Positions 1 to 7,045 of a stretch of 9,258 bases of DNA are shown here, piece by piece (position 1 is the first letter of the stretch; each line of letters opens with the position of its first letter). The notes beneath the pieces are model-generated. The model was not told the origin of the DNA, searched no databases, and saw only the letters and a list, made by a program, of their open reading frames with translations. Source of the stretch: Cyanobacteria bacterium HKST-UBA02 (GTDB lineage: Bacteria > Cyanobacteriota > Vampirovibrionia > Obscuribacterales > Obscuribacteraceae); NCBI GenBank assembly GCA_020431945.1, contig JAGQHH010000635.1:1-9258 (forward strand), in the 5' to 3' direction. Both the position numbers and the translations under genes were made by a program.

Positions 1-440
1 ATTGCGGGAGCCCAGGTAGGCGAGCATTACTTCTTTCTGGGCATCCACCAGACTGCGAGTCATCTCCATCATATTGCGCTGATATTCGAGAATCATCGCC
101 TCGACTCCACCCGGGACAACCGGCATCCGGGGCTCGCCTGCCGGAACGGTCTGCCGGCCCAGGGCATCTTTCAAGGCCTGGTTGAGGGCAGGTCTCTTGC
201 CATTCGGCGCTGGCGGGGTCGCCGAATTCGCCGGCTTCAAAGATTCAATCCCGGCAGCAGGGATGACTGTCTCTGCGCGCGAAGCGCGATCTGCTTTCTC
301 CAACTTTCGTTTCTCCGTCTTGGGCTGAGCTTTCTCCACAGCGCAGCTGTTTATCAGATAGGGCATCTTCATAGGTCTTGGGTCCAGGCTGTATGTTCGC
401 CGTCCCGCATAGAGACGGCCGAGATCGATATCCACCCCGG
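1..440 (-). other. Post-AT linker and terminal helix of the synthase
   Basis: Residues about 1582-1727. After the acyltransferase a low-complexity stretch rich in Lys, Glu, Ala and Pro leads to an amphipathic helix (1691-1727) ending in QKEVMLAYLGS. From memory, an almost identical QREVMLAYL helix precedes the acyl carrier domains of PfaA/HglE-like synthases. This supports the expectation that carrier domains begin just left of base 1. No carrier DSL motif is present within the window. Confidence 0.6.
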
Positions 441-3400
441 CAACCCAGAGACGGGCCAGGGAATCGAGCAATTGTGGCAGGCCTGCTCCGGAATCGGCAC
501 CAGCGCCCAGAGAGCAAGCCGTGACATCACGACCCTGCAGGGTCGCTTCCACCATACCGGTGAGGACCTGTCCCGGTCCCACCTCGATAAAGGTCGAGGC
601 GCCCTGCTCGTGCATGGCCTCGATTTGTTTTTTGAAGAGCACCGGCTTCACCGCATGCTCCACGAGTAGCGAGCGAATCGCTTGCGGGCTGTCCGGATAA
701 CGGTCGCCACTGGTATTACTGAATACAGGAATTGCCGGGGACTTGATCGAAACAGCCTCCAGAGCCTCACCAAGCTCGGAAGCGCTGCCTGCCATGATCG
801 GCGAATGAAACGCTCTCGAGACAGGTACTGGTCGCGTGGGAACGCCCCGATCAGCGGCCAGACGGCAGAACTCCTCGATACCGGCGGTGGTACCGCTCAC
901 AATGCACTGCTCGGGGCTGTTCAGATTGGCGATCACAACGCCGTCGACCTTCTCGGTGAGAGACCGGACCGACTCCTCGGTGGCGAGAGCGGCCACCATG
1001 GCACCGTTATCACCCTCTCCGGTCCGGGCCAGGATCCTGCCCCGCTTGATGGAGAGATCGAGCATATCGCCTTCATTGAGGACTCCGGCGCAGACCAGGG
1101 CCGGATACTCTCCATAGCTGTGCCCGGCAACTATATCGGGTCTCAAACCGAGAGAACGAGCGAGGCAGAGCATGGCCATGTCCGCCGCCCCCATGGCCGG
1201 CTGAGCCACGGCGGTATCGTTGAGAGCGGCCTTAGCCGCCTCCAGACGTTCTCCATCGAAGGACGGCGGAGGAAATATGTAAGAGCGCAGGGACGAATCG
1301 AGTTTGCCCTGAAGGAAACTGTCCGTCTTCTCGAGAGAATCGGTGAGCTCGGGAAAGAACACCGCCAGCTCCCGGAGCATATTGAGACGCTGGGAACCCT
1401 GACCGGGGAAGAGGAAGGCGATCTTGCCCGGTTTCGGATCACGGCGCAGATAGATCCCTGGTGCCCCTTGTGCCCCGGCTTTCGAGTCCGAATTTTTCAA
1501 GAGGGCGAAAGACAGGTTGATCTTCTTCTCCACCTCTTCCGGGCTGCCGGCCACGAAGGCCAGCCTGAATGCCCGAGTTCCCCGGATCTGGGCTTTCTCG
1601 ACCAGTAGACGGGAGAGCTCCAGAAGAGCCTTTCGCTCCAGAGAGCTTTCTTCAGGGCGACTGAGGCGGACTTCCCGGGAAAGGGCATGATCGAGTTTAC
1701 GCTTGAAGCCGGAGAGCTGCTTGCCAAGCTCTTCGGTGCTGTCGGCAGAGAAAACGAAGATCTCCCTGGGCCAGACGGAGCTACCGAAAATAGCTTCCGG
1801 CGGGCAGACTGGTCTGTACTCTTCCAGGACAGCGTGGAAATTGGTGCCCCCGAAGCCGAAAGCACTGAGCGCCGCCCGGCGAGGCCCGTCGACACTGCTC
1901 CTGATCCAGGGACGAGCTTCCGAATTTATATAGAACGGATTGTCACCGAAGCCGCAGGACGGGTTGGGCTGCTCGACCCCGATTGTAGGCGGCAGCACCT
2001 TGTGATAGAGAGCCTTGGATACTTTGATAAGCGACGCCAGTCCGGCAGTGCACTTGGTATGCCCGATATTGGACTTGACCGAGCCGATGGCGCAGGTGCC
2101 CAGAGCCGCTCCTTCATCGGCGAATACGCGACTGAGAGCACGGACCTCGGCCTTGTCACCGGCAACGGTGCCGGTGCCGTGCGCTTCCACCAGCTCGACG
2201 GAGGACGGCGAGATCCCGGCATCGGCATAAGCGCGTCTCAGGGCCAGCATCTGCCCGGCCGGTCTGGGTGCCGTCAGGCTCAGGTCGCGTCCGTCGCTCG
2301 AGCCACCCACACCTCTGATCACCGAGTATATTCGGTCGCCGTCCCGCACCGCATCGGCGAGACGTTTGAGAATCACGACCCCCAGCCCTTCGCCCAGTAC
2401 GATACCATCGGCGGTTGCATCGAAAGTGCGGCAACGGCCACGGGGCGAGAGTGCATGGGTTTTGCTGAAGTTGACGAAATCGATTGGCTGGTTGTGAGTG
2501 TCGACGGCACCGAGCACCACCATATCGCTCTCGCGCGTGCGAAGATTGCTCATGCCTAGATAGAGCGCCGCGATAGACGAGGCGCAAGCCGCATCCACGG
2601 TGAGATTGATACCGCCCAGGTCGAAGCGGTTCGAGACCCGCCCGGCCGCCACATTACCGAGATAGCCCGGCAGCGCGTCTTCGCTCCACTGAGGCATCTC
2701 TTCCTGGATTCGACGTCTGGACTCCTCGGGAAGATGATCGAGCTTCCAGCCGAGCATGGTGCGTACAAGAAACAGCGCGCCGATGGGCCCGTGACCCGAG
2801 TTTGCCACGATAACCGCAGTCTTTTCCCGACCGAACTTGCGCCGATCATAGCCGGCGTCGCTGAGGGCCTCGCTGACACACTCGAGCATGAGAAGCTGGC
2901 TGGAATCGATGGATGAGAGACTGTTCGGCGGGATGCCGTAGGTGCTGGCATCGAATGCTACATTGCTCAGGAAGCCGCCCCATTTCGAGATCGACTTGTC
3001 CGTGGCGAAGGGATCCGGATCATAGACCTTGCGCCAGTCGAAATGGGTGGAGGGCACTTCGCCTATGGCATCGACTTTGTGGATGATGTTCCACCAGAAT
3101 GTCTCCACATCGTTTGCCCGGGGAAGATAGCAGGACATGCCGACAATCGCCACCGGCTCGCCGGGCTCCTGCCCATCGCCGCAATCGGTACTCTCTACCA
3201 GATGAGCCTGAGCGGCAAGAGAGCGCAGAAGGCTGTCCCCACCGGCGATGCTCTCATGAAGCTGAGCCATGGTCAGGGTCCGGTCGTGCATGGCCGCCAC
3301 CTGGCCGATCATATACATCCCTTCGGTCCATTGCTTGCCCTCGTCCACCGGGGCCAGGCTGGAGCCGTCTCTCACCACGCCTTTGCTGGCGATCCGCAGG

Positions 3401-5181
3401 CGGCCGAGATGCATGAGCTCGAGCTCCTCTTTGGCTTCGCTCACCGAGCGCCCCGAACCGAAGAGCTCTTGCTTGCGCTCTTCGAACTCTTCTCGGTAGG
3501 GAGACTCGATACAGCGAATCGCATGCCCGGGACCGGACTCGAGAAGCACTGTCCGGCGGCAGGCGATAGCCTCTTTCTGGAAACGCTCGACAATCGCCCC
3601 GGTGCTCACGGCCTCCTCGGTAAAGAGATAGGCGGTGCCCAGGAGCATTCCGATTCGCACGCCCTCGGCGGCAAGCGGCGCGGCTATGGCTGCGGTCATG
3701 GCAGCGGAGAGACTGTCGTGGATCCCGCCGGCGAAGAGGACATGGAATTCGGCTGCATCTTTCCTGCCGCCGAGAGCGCGGACGATGACTTCCACCATCT
3801 GCTCCCACAAAACGAAGCTCGAGCGAGGACCGACATGACCGCCGCATTCGCGCCCCTCGAAAACGAAACGCTTGGCGCCCTCGCTTATGAAAGACGCCAG
3901 GATTTCCGGCGAGGGAACATGCAAATATGTGGCGATGCCATTATCTTCGAAGTGCTTTGCCTGATCGGGACGGCCGCCGGCGATCAGAGCGAAGGGCGGC
4001 TTATGCTCGAGAATCGCTGCCATCTGCTCTTCTCTGAGCTGGCTCGGGGCGAATCCCAGAATTCCCACCCCCCATGCTCGTCCTTCAAGCCGGGACCGGC
4101 TCCGGGATAGAAGCTCCTGGACGTCGTGTTTGCGCATGAGAGAGAGAGCCAGAAAGGGCAGGGCGCCGGCCTCGGCTACAGAAAAAGCAAAATCGGCGTT
4201 GTCGCTGACCCGGGTCATGGCACCCTGGACGATTGGATAGCGAGTGCCATGCGATACCGCCAGCGGTGCCGATTCGCCGAGCACCGCCGGGATGTCCCCG
4301 GCAGCCATGAGGCTCCCTGCCGACTCGGAAAGCAAGTCGATGATTCCGGCGACGCTCACTCCTTTGAGAGCGAGACCGGCAGCCAGTGCGGCATCCTGTC
4401 CGAGATGGAGGGGCTCGCTTTTGTCAGGTCCGGTACGATGCATATACACACGACGGCATTCCGGGCCCGATCCGCTCTCGTCTTTCAGGAGCGTGGTCTC
4501 GGTTCCGTCCATGGCGGCAATTATGCGTTTGAGCCTGACCGGAACAAGACTGTCGCTGGCCAGATGAAGCTGGCTGTCCAGCACCGCTCCCTCGATACCG
4601 GCGGCGACCAGGGCCCTGACGGTATGCTCGCCTACTCCCCCACGGGCGAAGAGAGGCAATGTCACCGATTTCTTGAGACTCTGGAGAAGCACGAAAGTGG
4701 TGCTTTCACTTACCCGGTCCTGGCTCTCGCTGCCTTTGCCGATCAGGAGATGAGCCCCGGCAGACTGCGCCAGGAGACCCTCTTCGACGCTCACCACTTC
4801 CACCGCCGTGCGAAAACCGGCTTTGACAGCAGAAAGCTCGACTTCCTGACGCAACAGGTCTTCTTCATAAGCACCGGTCTCACCGGCGAGAATCACCAGG
4901 AAATCGGCGTGATCGACCTGATGCTCGCTGCAGGCCCTCTTCAGCTCCGACAGATACTTGGGAAGGAGACCGGGCGCCAGGCGCAGCCCGAAGGCTCCGG
5001 CAGGGACGGTCTCGAAGCAGAGGGAGAGAGAATCGAAGACTTCCCGGGGCTCCGGTTGAGCATGCTCGATATCCACCACCCCGATCGCTCCGGTTCTGGA
5101 TGCGGCTATGGCTATGGACGGTCGGTCCAGGCTCCCGAGTTCGACCGTGGGGGCAAGAGCAACGAAACGAAGCGCCGGCAT
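1..5181 (-). CDS. Iterative type I polyketide synthase, NPD-NPD-KS-AT part (3' end outside window)
   Basis: This is a cytosolic multidomain synthase that would build an acyl chain from malonyl-type units. The frame is open without a stop from ATG (5181-5179) to base 1, giving 1,727 residues, and the gene continues past the edge. The start is supported by AGGAG six bases upstream and a sensible N-terminus (MPALRFVALAP). Visible order: two NPD/nitronate monooxygenase-like TIM barrels (about 1-300 and 303-610), ketosynthase (about 675-1125), acyltransferase (about 1250-1570), then a linker and a helix (1691-1727). The ketosynthase signatures (DAACASS, EAHGTGT, IGHTKC) match the PUFA-synthase/heterocyst-glycolipid type rather than ordinary modular PKS. 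In that family acyl carrier domains and ketoreductase or SDR domains follow, so I expect them beyond the edge. The product is unknown: a long-chain or polyunsaturated acyl chain or glycolipid aglycone is the best inference. The gene is divergent from a GH3 gene. Certainty is high for class, low for product. Confidence 0.95.
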   Translation of the reverse strand, partial: MPALRFVALAPTVELGSLDRPSIAIAASRTGAIGVVDIEHAQPEPREVFDSLSLCFETVPAGAFGLRLAPGLLPKYLSELKRACSEHQVDHADFLVILAGETGAYEEDLLRQEVELSAVKAGFRTAVEVVSVEEGLLAQSAGAHLLIGKGSESQDRVSESTTFVLLQSLKKSVTLPLFARGGVGEHTVRALVAAGIEGAVLDSQLHLASDSLVPVRLKRIIAAMDGTETTLLKDESGSGPECRRVYMHRTGPDKSEPLHLGQDAALAAGLALKGVSVAGIIDLLSESAGSLMAAGDIPAVLGESAPLAVSHGTRYPIVQGAMTRVSDNADFAFSVAEAGALPFLALSLMRKHDVQELLSRSRSRLEGRAWGVGILGFAPSQLREEQMAAILEHKPPFALIAGGRPDQAKHFEDNGIATYLHVPSPEILASFISEGAKRFVFEGRECGGHVGPRSSFVLWEQMVEVIVRALGGRKDAAEFHVLFAGGIHDSLSAAMTAAIAAPLAAEGVRIGMLLGTAYLFTEEAVSTGAIVERFQKEAIACRRTVLLESGPGHAIRCIESPYREEFEERKQELFGSGRSVSEAKEELELMHLGRLRIASKGVVRDGSSLAPVDEGKQWTEGMYMIGQVAAMHDRTLTMAQLHESIAGGDSLLRSLAAQAHLVESTDCGDGQEPGEPVAIVGMSCYLPRANDVETFWWNIIHKVDAIGEVPSTHFDWRKVYDPDPFATDKSISKWGGFLSNVAFDASTYGIPPNSLSSIDSSQLLMLECVSEALSDAGYDRRKFGREKTAVIVANSGHGPIGALFLVRTMLGWKLDHLPEESRRRIQEEMPQWSEDALPGYLGNVAAGRVSNRFDLGGINLTVDAACASSIAALYLGMSNLRTRESDMVVLGAVDTHNQPIDFVNFSKTHALSPRGRCRTFDATADGIVLGEGLGVVILKRLADAVRDGDRIYSVIRGVGGSSDGRDLSLTAPRPAGQMLALRRAYADAGISPSSVELVEAHGTGTVAGDKAEVRALSRVFADEGAALGTCAIGSVKSNIGHTKCTAGLASLIKVSKALYHKVLPPTIGVEQPNPSCGFGDNPFYINSEARPWIRSSVDGPRRAALSAFGFGGTNFHAVLEEYRPVCPPEAIFGSSVWPREIFVFSADSTEELGKQLSGFKRKLDHALSREVRLSRPEESSLERKALLELSRLLVEKAQIRGTRAFRLAFVAGSPEEVEKKINLSFALLKNSDSKAGAQGAPGIYLRRDPKPGKIAFLFPGQGSQRLNMLRELAVFFPELTDSLEKTDSFLQGKLDSSLRSYIFPPPSFDGERLEAAKAALNDTAVAQPAMGAADMAMLCLARSLGLRPDIVAGHSYGEYPALVCAGVLNEGDMLDLSIKRGRILARTGEGDNGAMVAALATEESVRSLTEKVDGVVIANLNSPEQCIVSGTTAGIEEFCRLAADRGVPTRPVPVSRAFHSPIMAGSASELGEALEAVSIKSPAIPVFSNTSGDRYPDSPQAIRSLLVEHAVKPVLFKKQIEAMHEQGASTFIEVGPGQVLTGMVEATLQGRDVTACSLGAGADSGAGLPQLLDSLARLWVAGVDIDLGRLYAGRRTYSLDPRPMKMPYLINSCAVEKAQPKTEKRKLEKADRASRAETVIPAAGIESLKPANSATPPAPNGKRPALNQALKDALGRQTVPAGEPRMPVVPGGVEAMILEYQRNMMEMTRSLVDAQKEVMLAYLGSRN
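472..1434 (-). other. Domain: acyltransferase, probably malonyl-specific
   Basis: Residues about 1250-1570 of the synthase. It starts with FLFPGQGSQ (P1259-Q1264). The nucleophile Ser1355 lies in GHSYGE and the partner His1459 in SRAFHSP, 104 residues later, so the catalytic pair is complete. Ala-Phe-His at the specificity position resembles the HAFH of malonyl-loading acyltransferases rather than YASH of methylmalonyl ones. It would load extender units onto the carrier domains expected beyond the window edge. Confidence 0.9.
1807..3159 (-). other. Domain: ketosynthase, PUFA/Hgl type
   Basis: Residues about 675-1125 of the synthase. It begins PVAIVGMSCYLP and has the full catalytic set: Cys866 in DAACASS, His1001 in EAHGTGT and His1041 in NIGHTKC. 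It ends around FGFGGTNFH (from 1108). Spacings of 135 and 40 residues are normal. Ala before the active Cys (AAC rather than the modular TAC), together with IGHTKC, is what I associate with iterative PfaA-like and HglE-like ketosynthases. It would catalyse decarboxylative Claisen condensation, and nothing suggests inactivity. Confidence 0.93.
3352..4275 (-). other. Domain: PfaD-type NPD enoyl reductase-like barrel
   Basis: Residues about 303-610 of the synthase. It opens with a typical NPD beta strand (RYPIVQGAMTRVSD, ending at residue 327). It carries ECGGHVGPR at 445-453, with His449 in the position of the NPD catalytic histidine, then a glycine-rich FMN phosphate-binding strand FAGGIHD (483-489) and GTAYLFTEEA (515-524). 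In PUFA synthases a domain of this family (PfaD) acts as the FMN-dependent enoyl reductase. By analogy this domain would reduce the enoyl intermediate during chain growth, here fused in front of the ketosynthase instead of being a separate subunit. Confidence 0.85.
4282..5181 (-). other. Domain: first NPD-like TIM barrel, degenerate
   Basis: Residues about 1-300 of the synthase. A nitronate monooxygenase-like barrel is suggested by the late glycine motif ARGGVGEHT (R180-T187) and by a stretch that lines up with the catalytic loop of the second barrel. There the second barrel has GRECGGHVGPRSSFVL, whereas this one has GKGSESQDRVSESTTFVL (from 148). The Cys-Gly-Gly-His core is therefore missing. 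The domain may be structural or bind something other than the usual substrate. The alignment was made by eye. Confidence 0.7.
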
Positions 5182-5187
5182 TTGTAT

Positions 5188-5192
5188 CTCCT
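5188..5192 (-). promoter_or_regulatory. Ribosome binding site of the synthase
   Basis: On the minus strand AGGAG is followed by six bases and then ATG (5181-5179). This near-ideal Shine-Dalgarno spacing fixes the start of the synthase. Confidence 0.85.
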
Positions 5193-5213
5193 GAGAAGAA
5201 GAGGTAGTAGTAA

Positions 5214-5223
5214 TCTGATCAGA
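5214..5223. promoter_or_regulatory. Perfect 10-base palindrome TCTGATCAGA
   Basis: The palindrome lies 33 bases upstream of the synthase ATG, in its probable leader. It could be a dimeric regulator half-site pair. It is too short to form a terminator and may be chance. Confidence 0.25.
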
Positions 5224-5240
5224 GATGATCCTAAATATTT

Positions 5241-5285
5241 CCTGCCAAGAGTTTATGATTTTTCGGCGCGCCTGCCATTGAAGAG
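5241..5285 (+). repeat. Short direct repeat CCTGCCA...AAGAG, 30-base period
   Basis: CCTGCCA occurs at 5241-5247 and again at 5271-5277, exactly 30 bases apart. Each copy is closely followed by AAGAG (5247-5251 and 5281-5285) and a run of T. Thirty bases is about three helical turns, so a protein could bind both copies on the same face. It could be an operator for the divergent genes or chance. Confidence 0.35.
5254..5259 (+). promoter_or_regulatory. Candidate -10 box for the GH3 operon
   Basis: TATGAT differs from TATAAT at one base and lies in the AT-rich part of the divergent region. The sequence 16-18 bases upstream (around CTAAAT) is a poor -35, so this would be a weak or activator-dependent sigma-70-type promoter. 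It is a tentative assignment made by eye. Confidence 0.25.
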
Positions 5286-5370
5286 GTTTCATTAACATTT
5301 CTTGGCGAGCCTGGACACCAAGTCGAGCTATCATGTCAAGCTATCGAGTCAGGCAGCAAAACTTCAAGTC

Positions 5371-7038
5371 ATGCTCAGAAAAGCCCTCTATTCCGCATAC
5401 AGCTTCCTGGCGCGCCCATCCATCGAGGCCCTGGAGCGAGCCAGCCGCGACCCGGACGCCGCCCAGGCGGCACGTCTCGCCGCCATCCTCGAGGCAGCCC
5501 GGGGGACCCGTTTTGCTGCCGAGCACAATCTGAGCAGCGTCGCCTCTCCGGCGGATTTTCGCAAAGCCGTGCCAATCAGGGACTATGAGGGCTTCCGTCC
5601 TTATATCGAGCCCATGCTCGCCGGCCAGGGCGATATTCTCACCAGAGAGCGCCCCTTCATGTTCGCCACCACCAGCGGCACGACCGGGAAGCCTAAATTC
5701 GTGCCCCTCACCGACTCTTTCATGAGCGAATATCGTCAGGCATCCATTGTCTCGGGCTTCAACCTCTACCGCTCCTATCCTGAAATAGCCCGGGGCCGGG
5801 CCCTGTCCATAGTCTCGCCGGCGGTGGAGGGCACCCTTCCTTCGGGGATTCCCTACGGAGCCATGACCGGTGCTATCTATCAAAAGGAGCCGGCGGTTGT
5901 AAAGAAATGGATTACCGCTATTCCATATGAGGCAGCCTTAATAGAGGACTATGAAAGCCGGTATTACACGATTCTAAGGATTGCCCTGGCGCATCGCATC
6001 TCTCTTTTCTATACTCCCAACCCCTCGACTGTCAGCCTGCTCTGCAGGCGCCTGTCTCGATTCGCTCCGCAACTGATCGAGGACGTCGGCAGGGGGATCC
6101 TGACGCCCCCCGGTCCTCTCGACCCGGCTCTCCGGGCTGCCATCGAGCCCGGGCTGGGCGCCTCTCCGGAGCGCGCCCGCGAGCTCGCCTCGCTCCTCGA
6201 GCAAGAGCGATTCACTCCGGAGAATATCTGGCCCGAGCTAGCAGTCATCTCTTGCTGGACAAAAGCAGCAGCATCTTTCTATCTCCAGGATTTCCCGGAG
6301 TATTTCGGCTCGACACCGGTGAGTGATATCACTTATGGTGCAAGCGAGGGTCGCGGAACAGTCTTTCTCTCCCCGGACAGACAGATGCTCGCCATCAACT
6401 CTCACTACTATGAGTTTGTTCCGGAAGATGAAATCGACTCGCCATCACCGACAGTGCTGGGTGCCGGCGCGCTCGAGGAAGGCAAGAACTACTTCATCCT
6501 CTTCACCACATCGGGCGGGCTCTACCGCTACAATATCAATGACGTCGTGAAAGTGACCGGCTTCCACAATCGGGCTCCGCTGATCGAGTTCTTGCACAAA
6601 GGCGGCAATATCTTCTCTTTCACAGGAGAAAAGATCACTGAGAGCCAGGTTACCTCTGCCATGAAGCGAGCCGTAGCTGCCACCGGCAGCAGGGTCAGAT
6701 TTTTCACCGTGGTGCCCTGCTTCCGTCCGGAAGCTCATTACCAGCTCTGGGTCGAGCCCGAACGGGAATCGACCGACACCGGCATGAAAGCGCTGGGCGA
6801 GCGCTTCGACTTCGAGCTCAAAGCCGACAATATCGAGTACAAGACCAAACGCGACTCGGCCCGTCTGGCACCGGTCGATTGCCTGAGCATCGAGCCCGGG
6901 ACATACGAGCAGGTCCGCAAGGAGCTCACCGCCTCCGGCACCCCCGACGCCCAGATCAAGCTCAGTCACCTGAACCCCAGAGACGATATAAGGAATTCTC
7001 TCAGCGTCGGCTTGCAATCAGCAGCGATCACGGGATAA
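5371..7038 (+). CDS. GH3-family acyl-acid amido synthetase-like enzyme
   Basis: GH3 enzymes belong to the adenylate-forming superfamily. They activate a carboxylic acid with ATP and pass the acyl group to an amine, usually an amino acid. From ATG 5371 the protein has 555 residues, normal for bacterial members. The ATP phosphate-binding motif TSGTTGKPKF starts at 101, YGASEG is at 322-327, GLYRYNINDVVKV starts at 383 (nucleotide-binding Asp391), and FTGEKITE is at 417-424. The C-terminal cap domain follows. The start is uncertain: an in-frame TTG at 5302 would add 23 residues, with AGAGG 15 bases before it, while ATG 5371 lacks a clear Shine-Dalgarno but fits where the family homology begins. 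It is divergent from the polyketide synthase and 7 bases ahead of a membrane protein gene, so it probably acts on that synthase's acyl product or a related acid. The actual acid and amine are unknown. Confidence 0.92.
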   Translation: MLRKALYSAYSFLARPSIEALERASRDPDAAQAARLAAILEAARGTRFAAEHNLSSVASPADFRKAVPIRDYEGFRPYIEPMLAGQGDILTRERPFMFATTSGTTGKPKFVPLTDSFMSEYRQASIVSGFNLYRSYPEIARGRALSIVSPAVEGTLPSGIPYGAMTGAIYQKEPAVVKKWITAIPYEAALIEDYESRYYTILRIALAHRISLFYTPNPSTVSLLCRRLSRFAPQLIEDVGRGILTPPGPLDPALRAAIEPGLGASPERARELASLLEQERFTPENIWPELAVISCWTKAAASFYLQDFPEYFGSTPVSDITYGASEGRGTVFLSPDRQMLAINSHYYEFVPEDEIDSPSPTVLGAGALEEGKNYFILFTTSGGLYRYNINDVVKVTGFHNRAPLIEFLHKGGNIFSFTGEKITESQVTSAMKRAVAATGSRVRFFTVVPCFRPEAHYQLWVEPERESTDTGMKALGERFDFELKADNIEYKTKRDSARLAPVDCLSIEPGTYEQVRKELTASGTPDAQIKLSHLNPRDDIRNSLSVGLQSAAITG

Positions 7039-7045
7039 TTACGCC

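Larger units (their letters stand above)
5182..5370. promoter_or_regulatory. Divergent control region between synthase and GH3 gene
   Basis: Up to 189 bases lie between the two divergent starts, and bases 5211-5300 are clearly more AT-rich than the flanking genes. The region must hold the synthase promoter. It also holds the GH3 promoter, unless GH3 starts at the upstream TTG (5302), in which case the gap is 120 bases. Visible elements are a -10-like TATGAT, the repeated word CCTGCCA and the palindrome TCTGATCAGA. No convincing -35/-10 pair was found for the synthase: TTGGCA occurs on the minus strand, but no good -10 lies 16-18 bases downstream of it. Confidence 0.6.

Noticed and set aside
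682..2559. Plus-strand open frames (682-1608 and 1687-2559) opposite the KS and AT domains
   Set aside because: The catalytic motifs of KS and AT are read on the minus strand through the whole stretch; the antisense frames show no recognisable domains.
1..5181. Possible frameshift or split in the synthase
   Set aside because: The frame was followed from ATG 5181 to base 1 and every domain motif falls in the same frame; no break is present.
3043..5295. Long plus-strand open frames (3043-4110 and 4126-5295) opposite the synthase
   Set aside because: They lie antisense to clearly recognised NPD and KS coding sequence, show no recognisable domains and have no ribosome binding sites. They are by-products of the codon bias of the real gene.
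5265..5416. GGCGCGCC occurring twice (5265-5272 and 5409-5416)
   Set aside because: One copy is inside GH3 coding sequence; in GC-rich DNA this word is expected by chance and nothing links the copies.
5341..5883. Minus-strand open frame inside the GH3 gene
   Set aside because: It is antisense to conserved GH3 sequence, including the TSGTTGKPKF motif, and has no recognisable domain.
6445..7017. Minus-strand open frame of 190 residues inside the GH3 3' end
   Set aside because: It is a shadow of GH3 coding sequence with no recognisable domain.
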